64,000 bases of DNA, from the NCBI GenBank assembly GCA_964030475.1, contig CAXIPT010000001.1:22288776-22352775 (forward strand), written 5' to 3'. Below the pieces are notes generated by a model that saw only the letters and a program-made list of their open reading frames with translations, was not told the origin of the DNA and did not search any database. The stretch comes from Tethya wilhelma. Lineage: Eukaryota > Porifera > Demospongiae > Tethyida > Tethyidae. Every line of letters starts with the position of its first letter. The stretch's first letter is position 1. Of this stretch, positions 35,601-47,731 are shown in pieces. The translations under genes were made by a program, and so were the position numbers.

Positions 35601-38053
35601 GCATACACTGCCCCTCCAAAAGATTGACTATCTGCCCTTACAAGGTTGCTGTTGAATGTACTATTGATTAGAGTGATATTTTGAATTAAAACAGCATAGA
35701 TTGCTCCACCAGTTGCATACTGATCTACAGTCACACTGTTGTTGTTGAGAACACTGTTGACTACTGTGATAGAGTAGTTTGGACTTGATATCTCATACTC
35801 TCCTCCACTAGCTCCAGAATGATCTCCAGTTATAGTGTTGTTTATGAGAATACTATTATTGTATAATATAGCAACAAATTTCGTAGTTGAGACAACACAC
35901 ACTGCTCCCCCACTCCCACTCTCACCTCCAGTTACAATGTTGTTGTTTAGAGTACTATTTGCTATAGTAAAATTTGGACTTGAGTCATCAACCAATGCTC
36001 CACCCAGTCCACCTTTATTTGAACTCACCCTGTTGCTATTGAGTGTGCTGTTCACTATAGTAATGTTAGGACTTGATTTAACATTCACTGCCCCACCAAC
36101 TCCACCCTGGTCTCCTATCACAGAGTTATTGTTGAGTGTGCTATTGACTATAGTGATATTTGGACTTGAGGAAACAAACATCGCTCCTCCAATTGCTCCC
36201 TGATCTCCAGTCACAGTGTTATCATTGAGTTTAGTATTGACTATATTGATATTAGGACTTGACCAAAGGTATATTGCTCCACCACCTCCACCATTAACTG
36301 TTATTGTGTTGTAGTTGAGTGTACTATTGACTATGGCCATAGTAGGACTTGATGTAGCAACTATTGCCCCACCATATCCACTCTGACCTCCTGTCAAGGT
36401 GTTGCCATTGAGAATAGTGTTGACTATAGTAACATATGGACTTGAAAATGCAAACAATCCTCCACCTTGAATCTGATTTCCAGTCGTATTTATAATGTTG
36501 TTGTTGAGTATACTAGTGTCTATTGTGATATTTGGATATGAATTGTCAAACAATGCCCCACCTAATCCGCTCTGGTTTTCAGTAAGAGTGTTGTTTTTCA
36601 GTGTACTGTTAACTATGGTGATGTTAGGACTTGATCCAATGCTTATTGCGCCACCAGCTCCACCAGCTCCACCTTGAGCTCCAGTTATTGTGTTATAGTT
36701 GAGTCTACTATTGACTATGACCATCGTAGAACTTAAATGTGCAAATATTGCCCCACCAGATCCAACCACAGTGTCGCTATTCAATGCATCACCTTGACTC
36801 TTATTTCCAGTCATATTTATAATGTTGTTGTTGAGTGTACTAGTATCTATAGTGAATTTTGGACATGAGACAATGAACAATGCCCCACCTAATCCGCTCT
36901 GATTTCCAGTAAGAGTGTTGCTATTGAGTGTACTATTGAATATAGTGATATTGGCACTTGATTGAACGTATATTGCTCCACCACTGGCACCTCTGGATCC
37001 ACTCTGAACTCCTGTGACTGTCACAGTATTGCTACTGAGTGTACCTTTGATCATTGTTATGTTTGGACTAAAATAAAGAACTAATGCTCCACCAAATCCA
37101 ATCTGATTTCCAGTAATAGTGTTGCTGTTGAGAGTACTGTTGATTATAGTGATATTAGGACTTGAGTACACAAACATTGCTCCACCACCTGCACTTTGAT
37201 CTCCAGTCACACTGTTGTTGTTGAGTGTACTGTTAACTATAGAGATATTGGGACTTGAATCAGCAATCACTGCTCCACCAGCTCCGAACTGATCTCCAGT
37301 TGCTTCATTGTTGTTGAGAGTACTATTGATAATGACAACACTAGGACTAAAACTAGCATGTAATGCGCCACCATATCCATTCTGACTTCCAATAGCAGTG
37401 TTGCTGTTTAGTGTACTATTGACTATAGTGACAGGACATGAAGTTGTTCGTACTGCTCCACCACCCTGATTTCCAGTCATATGTACAGCATTGTTTTCAA
37501 TTATACAATTTATAATACTAGTAAGATGTGCACAGTTGAAAATGCTAATCGCTCTATTAAGAAAAAGAATGAAAGTACTCTTAATAATGTTTGCAATCAA
37601 TACATTAGTAAGAATCAATCCAGTTCCATTATGCTCTTGACCATTGAAACTACAATCGTCTATTGTAAAATTTTCAACATAGTCAACTTCATTATTAACG
37701 CACCCAAGGAGTGCTAATCCTCTTATGCTGGCAACATCGATATACTGAAAATCAAATCTAGCAAAATGCGAGCAGCTTATTGAAGTATCAGTGTGGGAGC
37801 TTGTGTTTGACGCAACAGACAGACTTGTGATATTTTGAATGGTCAGCTCTAAATCCAAGCTGTGGTTCCCAGATAGAAGAATAAGAGTAGTGTTGAAGGC
37901 AAAGTAGTTGCTGGATTTGTTAGCATACTGTGAGAGAGTGAAGCAAGGCACACCTTCTTCAGGACATGGGATGTTTGATGATGGTGTGACATAGTAGGTC
38001 TCAGCAGATGTGAGCACCAACGGTGTTAAAATCAAAATTATTTGGATAGTCAT
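32601..38053 (-). pseudogene. Receptor family copy 2: full-length gene broken by a deletion of about 430 bp
   Basis: Two frames, 38053-34301 (1,250 codons) and 34274-32601 (557 codons), together match copy 3 from signal peptide to tail. The first has the signal peptide (MTIQIILILTPLVLTSAET), the cysteine block and about 20 beta-helix repeats. The second has the SGKLCGSCGDG linker, eight or nine hydrophobic helices and the cytoplasmic tail ending in EHTPLLK. Between them, about 430 bp present in copy 3 (41302-41732), coding for the CPIGF...CPFDYC cysteine region, are missing and the frame is shifted. The first protein would end at ...SFSTTGVH-like sequence without a membrane anchor, so a secreted beta-helix product is possible. 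The loss may be a null allele or a real change. Confidence 0.85.
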
Positions 38054-39650
38054 TGAACCTTTTGGTTTATCCAGAAGTTTATCCGTAGCTTATTAAATGG
38101 CACTTAATGGACTGTGTAAAGTACTATTATTATGTTGATTTAGCATGCAAATAAATGACTGTCTGGTAAACTAGAGGCAACAGCCGTGTATCATGTACAA
38201 TTTTATGATCCTAATGCTATCAATCATTTCACTTACCTAAATATGATCATTACTTCTTTCCTTTGGTTGTAAGAAAAACTATCACCATGTCAAGATATAG
38301 CTTTATGATTAGCAGTTATCCACTGCTATGCTATTATTGCATAATATTATGTCTTTATGTCTATAACAGTCAGTATACATGCTATAATTGTCTTATACAG
38401 ACTGTTATTTAAAACATGCAGTCTGAGGTATATCCCTATGTAGTCATGTGGCTTGATGTTATGTTGTACAGATCTGTTTTGTGATAGTTTATTAAATTTC
38501 ATCTAATGTATTCCACCCATAATATGAAGACTTAGTTATGTTTCATACCTCCATTACTCTGAGAATATAAAAGAGTATAGTTATGGTCATCTGCATGGTT
38601 ACGTACAATAATTGTGGAATTAAAATTGAAATCATGAAGGCATTGAAGGACTGCAAGCAAAAATTCAAAACATGAAGGCATGAATATACAATATCAGTAC
38701 CACCATAGCAATAGCTATGAATGTGTATAGTATAGATATCACGTAATTATTATGATCAACTGATTAGCCTGGTTCTCAATATCATACGTACGATAGTACG
38801 TATAGTAGGAATGGGTCGAATGTCCCATAGGCACAATACAAAATGTTTATGATCATAAAAATCTAACAAAACAAAATTGAGTCTTCAAACTTGCTCACAG
38901 TCTCTCACTGACAGATTACCAATCTATTATGTCTATTATGGCCCCACCAATGGGTATTTTTGATGTTTGTAATACCTACACAATTAATTAAGTTTAATAA
39001 CCTTGTATGTCATCTGCAATTACGATCTGATCGTATCATTATCAATCATTTTACCTACCTATTGTACATTGATCACAACTTTCTCTCTTTTCTTTTAATG
39101 TAAAAAAAAATATCACCATAGCTTTATGATTATCTGTCATCCACAGCTATTACTATTACTACAAATTCCCATTAGATCAAATCTACATTGCTTCAACAAA
39201 AACCAGAAGGTCATATAGTTTCAAAGTATCGCCAAATTTTTCTTGAAAGCTCAGATATATAAGTTTATTCTTTCAATGTTAACATTTACTAGTACATTAT
39301 TCAGTTGGGAATTTTATTAATGGAATTTAAGTTTAACGTAGTCTTTACTCTGTAAGGAGCCGATGATATTTCATGGAAGTTTATGATTGTAAGACAAAGA
39401 CAGTGTAAAAGTATTAATCCTAAAAGTTAATTAACAACAGACAAAAAAAGGAAAAGTGATGCGTATTAATTATTAATGTGCATATTGTACTTGTGATTGT
39501 CTACGTCTAATTGCATATAAAGGAATTGTATACAGATACATGGCCAAAACAATGAGTTACTTTGTATTCCACTCCAAAAATACGACTGGATCATCTTGTA
39601 GTGATGTATATATTTTCAACTTTGTATAATATGTGTAGTGCACTTTGTAA
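38054..39650. other. Spacer between receptor copies 2 and 3
   Basis: About 1.6 kb with no gene. It holds the dispersed repeat at 38785-38930 and the conserved 3' flank of copy 3 (about 39480-39650). The promoter of copy 2 should lie in the first few hundred bases above 38053, but no clear box is seen. Confidence 0.5.
38785..38930. repeat. Dispersed repeat, copy also at 51098-51240
   Basis: TCATACGTACGATAGTACGT followed by ATAGTAGGAATGGG and later CTCACTGACAGATTACCAAT recurs at 51098-51240 with about 88% similarity by eye. The start has an inverted GTACG/CGTAC core. Confidence 0.8.
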
Positions 39651-42600
39651 TTACTTCAATAGAGGAGTGTGTTCATCATCCTCCGACTGGTAGTACTCTT
39701 CCTGGGAATGACTTGTTTGCATTTCTACTGATAATGGTTGGAGGAGTTGAGGTATAGTAGAGCATTGACCTCCAGATTCCAAAGTGTTCAACTCTATTTC
39801 AATAGGAAAATCTTGCTGCTTAGGTGTGTCCCTGTTAGGTTCGAGTGTGATCAAAGTGTTTGCTGTAGGAATAGTGGTTGAAGGCTGATCATCAATTTGG
39901 AGTGGTGGAGTGTTTGGCTCTGTCTCAGTGAGCAGCACTTCAACTAATTCACTATCGTGTTCTTCTGGTGTAGGAATGGTATCCAAGGGTTCTGGTAAGG
40001 CATCTACTTCAGTCTCACTCTCTGCAATTGACTCTTTAATCAAATGATGTAGAGGAATCAATCTATCATTGATTTCCTCATTCACTCTGTGGAACTTGCA
40101 AAACTTAAGCCTCATCTTTTCTAATTGCTCTTTGCAGACAAAAGATTTCATATGGTGTACAAGGATAGCTAGAAATGTTGTGAAGGCAATGCCGGTTGAA
40201 ATGTAAGCAACCACTGTCTGGTGCTTAGCTTCATTTGTAAATAAGGTGGCAACGGATAGAGCAATGAGGTTCAGTAGAGAAATGATGTCAAGTACATTGT
40301 TGCGTTTCTTTTTGTGTATAAAGTTATGCCTCCATTCAGTTATAAGGATCTGAAATGTAAGAATGCCAGTTATCACTACAGCTAAGCTGAGGAGGTTGAT
40401 ACGAGGATCTCCGAGAACATTCACACTTGATATAAGATACAAGACAACTCGAACTAAGAATAGCAATCCAATCCAATAACGATGGTCTTTGTTGTAGGGA
40501 TTGTGATAAGCATCTATAAATGCAATAACTTTACCATTTCCAATGATCCATTTTAATGGTCCTTTGTTAGGACAGTAAACAAGCCACTGCCAAGAAAAGA
40601 GTACAAGTGTGAATGCTGTTCCAACTATGAGAATGACAAGAGCTGTGATAAATAGAGGGATGTGTTTTTCTCTGAGGTATGGAATATTGGCATCAACTAG
40701 CCATACCAGTTCACTTGTACCATCAGAGTACTGGAGTGTTGTAAATTGCAATGCAGCAATGATTGTACGAAGGAGCTTTGTATAGGAGAGTAGAATAAGA
40801 GTAGCCAGTGTTGCTATTGGGTTCTTTCCAACAAAAAGCATTGCAAACTTTGTAGAATGATCACTGATGACGATAATTGCAACAACCAGGGAAATGACAT
40901 AGAGTGGAAATGCTAGTTGTAGCCAAGTTTTTACATGGGCATCCATTCCATCAAATAAACAGGTTTCAAATCCAAAGTCTAGATTGCTCCATGCTATAAA
41001 GACAGACAGTATCCTTGTTTCATCATGTGGGAAGAAAACAGCATGATTTGCAGCAATGATGTTGGCATATAAGATCAGAGCATTAAAAGTTCCTTCAGCT
41101 ACCACAAAGTTTACTTTCAGAATGAAAGCAATCAGTACTACACCAGCAAGAGCAAAGAGAACGAGTAGTGCAAGCCAGTTATTAGAACATGACATACAGT
41201 TTGAAGTACCAAGAGAGAGACTGAGACCATCTCCACAAGATCCACAGAGCTTCCCTGAGCGATTGAATGCACACAGTTTATTGGCGCCATTTTCAGTGTT
41301 TAAATTGACTGATACATTTTCAGTTGGTGAATGGCAGTAGTCAAAAGGACAGTGTTTATGTAGTACATAGTCATGGTATTCTGTGGTGTTCAGATGAGTA
41401 AACCAAACATTGTCTTTTCTCTGGACTGTTTCTGTTTGTATGGAACATGTTAAAATGTAGTCAGGATAGATTATGGGGTCACATTTACAACGTAAACTGT
41501 CATTTGTTTCAGTGAATCCAATTGGACATGGTTTGATGTTTACTGTGAGATTTGCTATAGATATTCCAGCATCTTTACAGGGGCCATCAGCATAAAGATG
41601 AAGTTCCTCAGTGTTGTGTGGAGAGAGAATACTGTAAACCATATCAGTACAACTACCATCTCCATTAGTCTCTTGAATAGACTGTCCCTCACCAAGTTGT
41701 GCCTCTACTGATACATATGCATGTATTTTAGGCACACCAGTAGTACTGATTGCTATAGAGTTATTGATATGGTCGACTGCAACAAGTGACACTGTAAATG
41801 TTTGCCCTTTTCTTACATACTTTGGCTGAGGATGGTAACTGCAGTCTGGTAGGTTGTCTTTACAGTAGCAAAGACGAACTGGATCAGATGATATTGTGTT
41901 AGTCGTGTTGAAGTCTTGAACTTTAAGATTGGTAATGCTCAATATAGCGGTAATGTTACCTGTTATAGAAATTGTAAGAGCATAGGTTTCAACTGTTTCA
42001 GCCATGATGCCTACTCCACACCTGTCTAATAGTCCACCGTATAGAACATCTCCTGCTATTTCAGCTGAATTGTCAATAAAGTATGTGCTACGATAAATGC
42101 TCCCTAGATGGTTGACAAGATTCTGATCATGATCTTTTGTGTAATGACTAGGATAATTTAATTGTTCTTGAATGAAGCATTCATTGTTGATTGTGGTTTT
42201 ACTGACAAATGAAGTAGGAGTGGCATAGCAAGTTGTAGAAGCAGTTTGATCAGCCACAAATAGAGCCCCTCCATAGGTGGCAGTGTTATTGTTGAAAAGT
42301 AATGATATCCATGCAGATGGTGTGCACTTAAGATATGTACAATTAATCACATCTTTAGTTTTTATCAAGTAGACTTTAGAACTTCCTTCCATGTACATTC
42401 CGCCTCCCATTTTAGCATGATTAGTAGTGATGTAAGCTTTGGATCTATCTGTTAATCTTGTTGCTGAACTAATAGCATGAATGCCCCCACCACTGATTCC
42501 TGCAAAATTTCTACTAATGTTTATCTGATTCTCGATATTGAGTTCACTCTGAAGTGCATATATGCCTCCTCCTGATTCTGATGCTGTGTTGTCAGATATA

Positions 42601-45482
42601 GTTAGAATTCCATAAATGTAAAGTTTGCTTTCAGTAGCTGCAATTGCTCCACCTCGTACAGCCCTGTTGTATGTGAGATAGACTCTATCCATGAAGACTA
42701 AATTACTTTGAAAGACACTTATTGCTCCTCCTTCTTCAGATGTATTGGAGTTTGCAATGCTAGTGTACCCTGTGAATGTCACATTGCAAGAGTGAAGAAA
42801 TAGAGATCTAGTGTTGTTTTTTAGTGTTGAATTGCCTGAAAACTTTAATGTACTTTGAATGGCATATATTGTACCTTGGCTGATGATTTTGTTTTCAAAA
42901 ATGAGTGAATTGTTACTGAAGAATCTTGTAAAAGCAAGGTAAAATACTGAGCCTATATCTGCAATGTTGTTACTGAAAATACTGCTAACTATTATGACAG
43001 TTATTGGTACCTTTTCTCTACTCACAGCATACACTGCCCCTCCAAATGATTGACTATCTGCCCTTACAAGGTTGCTCTTAAGTGTACTGTTAATTAGAGC
43101 GATATTTTGAATTAAATTAGCATAGATTGCTCCACCAGTTGTATACTGATCTGCAGTCACACTGTTGTTGTTAAGGGCACTGTTGACTACAGTGAAAGAG
43201 TGGTTTAGACTTGACATCTCATGCACTCTTCCACTAGCTCCAGAATGATATCCGGCTATAGTGTTGTTTATGAGAATAATAGAATTATTGTATTTAGCAA
43301 CAAATTTTGTAGTTGACACAGCATACACTGCCCCCCCACCCCCACTCCTATTTCCAGTTACAATGTTGTTGTTTAGAGTACTATTTACTATAGTGATATT
43401 AGGAGTTGACTCTGAGTCAACAACCAATGCTCCACCCACTCCATCTCGATTTGAACTCACTCTGTTGCTATTGAGTGTGCTGTTCACAATAGTAATATCA
43501 GGACTTGATTTAACATTCACTGCCCCACCGGAACTTGCGCCCTGATCTCCTATCACAGAGTTATTGTTGAGTGTGCTATTGTCTATAGTGATATTTGGAC
43601 TAGAGGAAGCAAAGATTGCTCCTCCAATTGCTCCATGATCTCCAGTCACAGTGTTATCGTTGAGTTTAGAATTGACTATACTAATATTAGGACTTGATTC
43701 AACATATACTGCTCCACCACTTCCACCATGAACTCCAATAACTGTGATTGTGTTGTAGTTGAATGTACTATTGACTATGACCATAGTAGGACTTGAATGA
43801 GCAACTACTGCCCCACCATATCCTCGCTGATCTGCGACCACAGTGTTGCCATTGAGAATAGTGTTGACTATTGTAAGATATGGACTTAATCTAGCAACTA
43901 ATGCTCCACCTTTAACCTGATTTCCTGTCATATTTATTATGTTGTTGTTGAGTGTGCTTGTGTCTATTGTGATATTTGGACATGAGTTAACAGACAATGC
44001 CCCACCAAATCCGCTTTGGTTTTCGGTAAGTATGTTGCTATTCAGTGTACTATTAACTATGGTGATGTTAGGACTTGATTCAATGCGTATTGCTCCACCA
44101 ACTCCATCCTGAGCTCCAGTTATTGTGTTATAGTTGAGTGTACTATTGACTATGACCATCATAGGACTTAAGAATGCGTCTATTGCCCCACCAGATCCAG
44201 CCATAGTGTTGTTATTCAATGATTCATCTTGACCCTGATTTCCTGTCATATTTATAATGTTGTTGTTGAGTGTACTAGTATCTATGGTGAATTTTGGACA
44301 TAAGACAATGAACAATGCCCCACCTAATCCATTCTGGTTTCCAGTAATAGTATTACTATTGAGTGTACTACTGAATATAGTGATATTGGCACTTGATTGA
44401 ACGTATATTGCTCCACCACTGGCACTTCCACCCTGAACTCCTGTGACTGTCACAGAATTGCTACTGAGTGTACTTTTGATCATTGTGATGTTTGGACTAA
44501 AATTAACAACTAATGCTCCACCAAATCCAATCTGATCTCCAGTGATAGTGTTGTTGTTGAGAGTACTGTTGATTATAGTGATATTAGGACTTGAGTACAC
44601 AAACATTGCTCCACCACCTGCACTTTGATCTCCAGTCACACTGTTGTTGTTGAGAGTACTGTTAACTATAGTGATATTGGGACTTGAATCTGCAATCACT
44701 GCTCCACCACCTCCAAAGTGATCTCCAGTTGCAACATTGTTGTTGAGAGTACTATTGATTATGACAACATTAGGACTAAAACTAGCATGTAATGCGCCAC
44801 CATATCCATTCTGATCTCCAATAGCAGTGTTGCTGTTTAGTGTACTATTGACTATAATGACAGGGCATAAAGTTGTTCGTACTGCTCCACCGCCCTGATT
44901 TCCAGTCATATGTACAGTGTTGTTTTCAATTATACAATGTGAAATACTAATACTTAGTGTACAGTTAAAAACACTTATAGCTCTATTAAGAAAACAGTGG
45001 AAAGTGCTTCTAGTAATGCTCGCAGTTAGCACATTAACAAGATTCAATCCAGTTCCATTACGTCCTTGACCATTAAATCCACAATTGTCTACTGTAAATT
45101 TTCCGATGTAGTCAAATTCATTATTCACACACCCAAACAGTGTTAATCTGTTTATGCTAGCCACATTGATATACTGAAAATTGAATCTAGCAGACTGGAA
45201 GCAGGTGATTAGAGTATCAGTGTGGGAGCTTGTGTTTGATACAACAGACAAACTTGTGATATTTTGAATGGTCAGCTCTGAATCCAAGCTGTGGTTCCCG
45301 GCTAGAAGAATAAGAGTGGTGTTGGAAGCAAAATAGTTGCTGGATTTGTTAGCATACTGGGAGAGAGTGAAGCAAGGCACACCTTCTTCAGGACATGGGG
45401 TGTTTGATGATGGTGTGAGATAGTAGGTCTCAGCAGATGTGAGTACCAACACTGTTAAAAATAGAATTATTTTGATATCCAT
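39651..45482 (-). CDS. Receptor family copy 3: beta-helix multi-pass membrane protein, intact (1,943 aa)
   Basis: Single-exon frame with no stop. Residues 1-18 are a signal peptide. NTPCPEEGVPCFTLSQYANK is near 30. About 20 or more repeats of 31 residues (SPNITIVNSTLNNN-x-V-x-GDQ-x3-GGA) run from about 190 to 880, then a less regular beta-helix with SGGGI turns to about 1150. The linker has CPIGFTETNDSLRCKCDP, CPFDYC and SGKLCGSCGDG. Hydrophobic helices follow from about 1440 to 1780; the conserved core has WSNLDFGFETCLFDGMD, KTWLQLAFPLY, SYTKLLRTIIAALQFTTL and KHIPLFITAL. A cytoplasmic tail of about 165 residues ends in DEHTPLLK, an acidic dileucine sorting motif. It is probably a heavily N-glycosylated surface protein for adhesion or recognition. 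I know of no assigned function for this architecture. Upstream there is a block shared with copy 1. Confidence 0.88.
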   Translation of the reverse strand: MDIKIILFLTVLVLTSAETYYLTPSSNTPCPEEGVPCFTLSQYANKSSNYFASNTTLILLAGNHSLDSELTIQNITSLSVVSNTSSHTDTLITCFQSARFNFQYINVASINRLTLFGCVNNEFDYIGKFTVDNCGFNGQGRNGTGLNLVNVLTASITRSTFHCFLNRAISVFNCTLSISISHCIIENNTVHMTGNQGGGAVRTTLCPVIIVNSTLNSNTAIGDQNGYGGALHASFSPNVVIINSTLNNNVATGDHFGGGGAVIADSSPNITIVNSTLNNNSVTGDQSAGGGAMFVYSSPNITIINSTLNNNTITGDQIGFGGALVVNFSPNITMIKSTLSSNSVTVTGVQGGSASGGAIYVQSSANITIFSSTLNSNTITGNQNGLGGALFIVLCPKFTIDTSTLNNNIINMTGNQGQDESLNNNTMAGSGGAIDAFLSPMMVIVNSTLNYNTITGAQDGVGGAIRIESSPNITIVNSTLNSNILTENQSGFGGALSVNSCPNITIDTSTLNNNIINMTGNQVKGGALVARLSPYLTIVNTILNGNTVVADQRGYGGAVVAHSSPTMVIVNSTFNYNTITVIGVHGGSGGAVYVESSPNISIVNSKLNDNTVTGDHGAIGGAIFASSSPNITIDNSTLNNNSVIGDQGASSGGAVNVKSSPDITIVNSTLNSNRVSSNRDGVGGALVVDSESTPNITIVNSTLNNNIVTGNRSGGGGAVYAVSTTKFVAKYNNSIILINNTIAGYHSGASGRVHEMSSLNHSFTVVNSALNNNSVTADQYTTGGAIYANLIQNIALINSTLKSNLVRADSQSFGGAVYAVSREKVPITVIIVSSIFSNNIADIGSVFYLAFTRFFSNNSLIFENKIISQGTIYAIQSTLKFSGNSTLKNNTRSLFLHSCNVTFTGYTSIANSNTSEEGGAISVFQSNLVFMDRVYLTYNRAVRGGAIAATESKLYIYGILTISDNTASESGGGIYALQSELNIENQINISRNFAGISGGGIHAISSATRLTDRSKAYITTNHAKMGGGMYMEGSSKVYLIKTKDVINCTYLKCTPSAWISLLFNNNTATYGGALFVADQTASTTCYATPTSFVSKTTINNECFIQEQLNYPSHYTKDHDQNLVNHLGSIYRSTYFIDNSAEIAGDVLYGGLLDRCGVGIMAETVETYALTISITGNITAILSITNLKVQDFNTTNTISSDPVRLCYCKDNLPDCSYHPQPKYVRKGQTFTVSLVAVDHINNSIAISTTGVPKIHAYVSVEAQLGEGQSIQETNGDGSCTDMVYSILSPHNTEELHLYADGPCKDAGISIANLTVNIKPCPIGFTETNDSLRCKCDPIIYPDYILTCSIQTETVQRKDNVWFTHLNTTEYHDYVLHKHCPFDYCHSPTENVSVNLNTENGANKLCAFNRSGKLCGSCGDGLSLSLGTSNCMSCSNNWLALLVLFALAGVVLIAFILKVNFVVAEGTFNALILYANIIAANHAVFFPHDETRILSVFIAWSNLDFGFETCLFDGMDAHVKTWLQLAFPLYVISLVVAIIVISDHSTKFAMLFVGKNPIATLATLILLSYTKLLRTIIAALQFTTLQYSDGTSELVWLVDANIPYLREKHIPLFITALVILIVGTAFTLVLFSWQWLVYCPNKGPLKWIIGNGKVIAFIDAYHNPYNKDHRYWIGLLFLVRVVLYLISSVNVLGDPRINLLSLAVVITGILTFQILITEWRHNFIHKKKRNNVLDIISLLNLIALSVATLFTNEAKHQTVVAYISTGIAFTTFLAILVHHMKSFVCKEQLEKMRLKFCKFHRVNEEINDRLIPLHHLIKESIAESETEVDALPEPLDTIPTPEEHDSELVEVLLTETEPNTPPLQIDDQPSTTIPTANTLITLEPNRDTPKQQDFPIEIELNTLESGGQCSTIPQLLQPLSVEMQTSHSQEEYYQSEDDEHTPLLK

Positions 45483-45684
45483 CCAACCCTTTTGCTCTAA
45501 ATATCCAATCCAGATACAGTTAGACTTTATTGGACCAGATAAACTATCAAGGTCAATTGATTCAGCAAATAATATCAGTCAAGTTAATTGAGTCAATTTG
45601 ACTGTCAGGTTAACTATATAGAGGTAACAGCAGAGCTCTGACACAGTGACCTATATTATTATAGTGACAATTTTGCCAGGAAAA

Positions 45685-46410
45685 TCCTGCAAGTATTAGC
45701 AATGTGAAGTTTACTCATCTAGTTTAGGGCAATTTACTTAATCAATAACAGAATATGATATGCACCTGAACAGCATGACATTTGTACCTATTTTATATAC
45801 TTGTGTGGTATGCATGCTGAGATCATGCATGATGATAGTTTTTAGTATAAGTCATTGCCCAAAAATTTAAGTGATATAAATTGTACATAGTAATAAAGTT
45901 AAATATGCATGCACTATACCCATCATTTTCCCAACCTGTATTGTTGATCACAGCTTGCTTTCTCTCTTGTCTTTGGTTATCAGAAAACTGTAACGTTATG
46001 TATGCATAACTTTGAGTTTTATTATAATTAGACATGCCTTTAACTGTTACCTGTCTTAATTACTTCCTGTAACCTTAAAATACTATGCTTGGTTTATTGT
46101 CTAATGTTGTGAAGGGTTGAAATGATGAACTGAATAGAAGTTAATGTCATAGAGACATTCAAACTGGCAACAAATTTGGTCGCACCTGAGAAGCTCGATG
46201 ATTTATCGTATGACTTTAGTAACAAAGAAGCTGAGAGACCACTTCAAACCATAGCCAAACAAGATCATTGAACATTTTCTCGCTAACAGCAACAAAACCA
46301 GGAGAGAGTATTGCTGACTGCCTGGCCAGGCTTCAAAGGTTAGCAGTTACTTGCGAGTTTGGTACATTTTTGGATGAAACACTTTTGGACAAGCTGGTCT
46401 GTGCTCTCCA
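45685..46410. repeat. 726-bp block identical to 22114-22839
   Basis: See the partner block. It spans the 5' flank of copy 3 and the start of gypsy relic B. Confidence 0.85.
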
Positions 46411-46931
46411 GAGACAGCTCTTATTGGAAAGCGAACTAACATTGGAAAAAAGTACTAATGCTATAGCCCAGATTATAAAAGTAGTTGAGAAAAGCTAAAA
46501 AAGCAAAAGCACCAAAATTTAATGTGATGCTGAATTATGATGCAGAGAGTCACACAACAGATGCATCAACCTCAGTCATGTTATTGATGCCTAGGAACAT
46601 ATACAAGAACACTAAGATGTACATATACATAACTGTAGATCGAGTTGTTAGACACCTAGCTTAGAAAAGCCGGTCAACCTGTGACAGCATGCAAACTTAA
46701 TCTCTCCCAGCCCCTGTTGCACACATAGTGCAAGTACAAGCTGTCTCCCAAGTAACTCATAATGGTACTAGCTTTCTGTATAGGTGAATGGTGCACCAAT
46801 TACTATGAAATCAGACAGGAGAGCAGCTGTGAGTGAAGCCACATGGACGGACAGGTTGGGAAAACTACCATAACAACCTTCCCACATCCTGCTACAAAGC
46901 AACCCAAACAAAAGAGTTAATGCTTGGTGAG

Positions 46932-47015
46932 TAGCCTCGTTCCCAGGCTCTCACCTTGACCTTACACTCACCGTGAGTGTAACGGTGAGAAAGGTGAGAG
47001 CCTGGGAATGAGGGT
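46932..47015. repeat. Foldback repeat, TAGCCTCGTTCCCAGGCTC type
   Basis: TAGCCTCGTTCCCAGGCTCT pairs with AGAGCCTGGGAATGAGGGTA, and the core CACCGTGAGTGTAACGGTG also folds. Third member of the family; it lies inside relic B and is absent from relic A. Confidence 0.8.
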
Positions 47016-47533
47016 ACTTGGTGAGTGCTTAACCACAGTAAAAGTACATGGGAAAGAAGCCACATTACCTCTAGTTGTGGTAGAGGGGAGTGGGGAAGTG
47101 CATTGTTGGTCAAAATTGGCTGAGAAAATCCATGCAGCTGAACTGGATGAGACTACCAGGCCAGTAAAAGAAATAGAGTGTTTAGTTTGAAAGTACGAAA
47201 GTGTATTCCATGTAAAACCTGATGCAACCCCCAATTTTTCAGCCAAGACAATCCCCCTTAGTATGAGGTTCAAAGTAGAGGAGGAATTGGAGTGCGTGAT
47301 TACCAAGTTACCATCAATCCTAACCTGGACATGATCAGTACCCATTACCCAGAGCAGAGGAGCTATTATCTACCTTAAATGGAGGAGAACAGTTCAAACT
47401 AGATCTCTCAGAGGCTAGCTTACTTGCAAATCAAATTGGACAAAGAATCCAAACAATACCTTGTTATAAGCACACACACAAATGTCTCAACTGAATGAAA
47501 TAGCATGCTCCATTGATGATATCATCACCACAA

Positions 47534-47731
47534 AGGATGGAGTTGAACACCTAGAATGGGAAGGATAGAGTTGTACACCTAGAATGGGAAGGATAGAGTT
47601 GTACACCTAGAATGGGAAGGATAGAGTTGTACACCTAGAATGGGCAGGATAGAGTTGTACACCTAGAATGGGAAGGATAGAGTTGTACACCTGGAATGGG
47701 AAGGATAGAGTTGAACACCTGGAACGGTTAG
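47534..47731 (+). repeat. 28-bp minisatellite, about 7 units
   Basis: Unit GGGAAGGATAGAGTTGTACA plus CCTAGAAT, repeated about seven times with few changes (one GGGCAGG unit, one GAACACCTGG). It grew from a single gypsy RT motif, since relic A has the same words once near 29320. Confidence 0.9.

Noticed and set aside
35835..36677. Plus-strand frames rich in Ala-Pro-Pro within receptor copies 2 and 3
   Set aside because: Antisense reading of the GGA repeat units.
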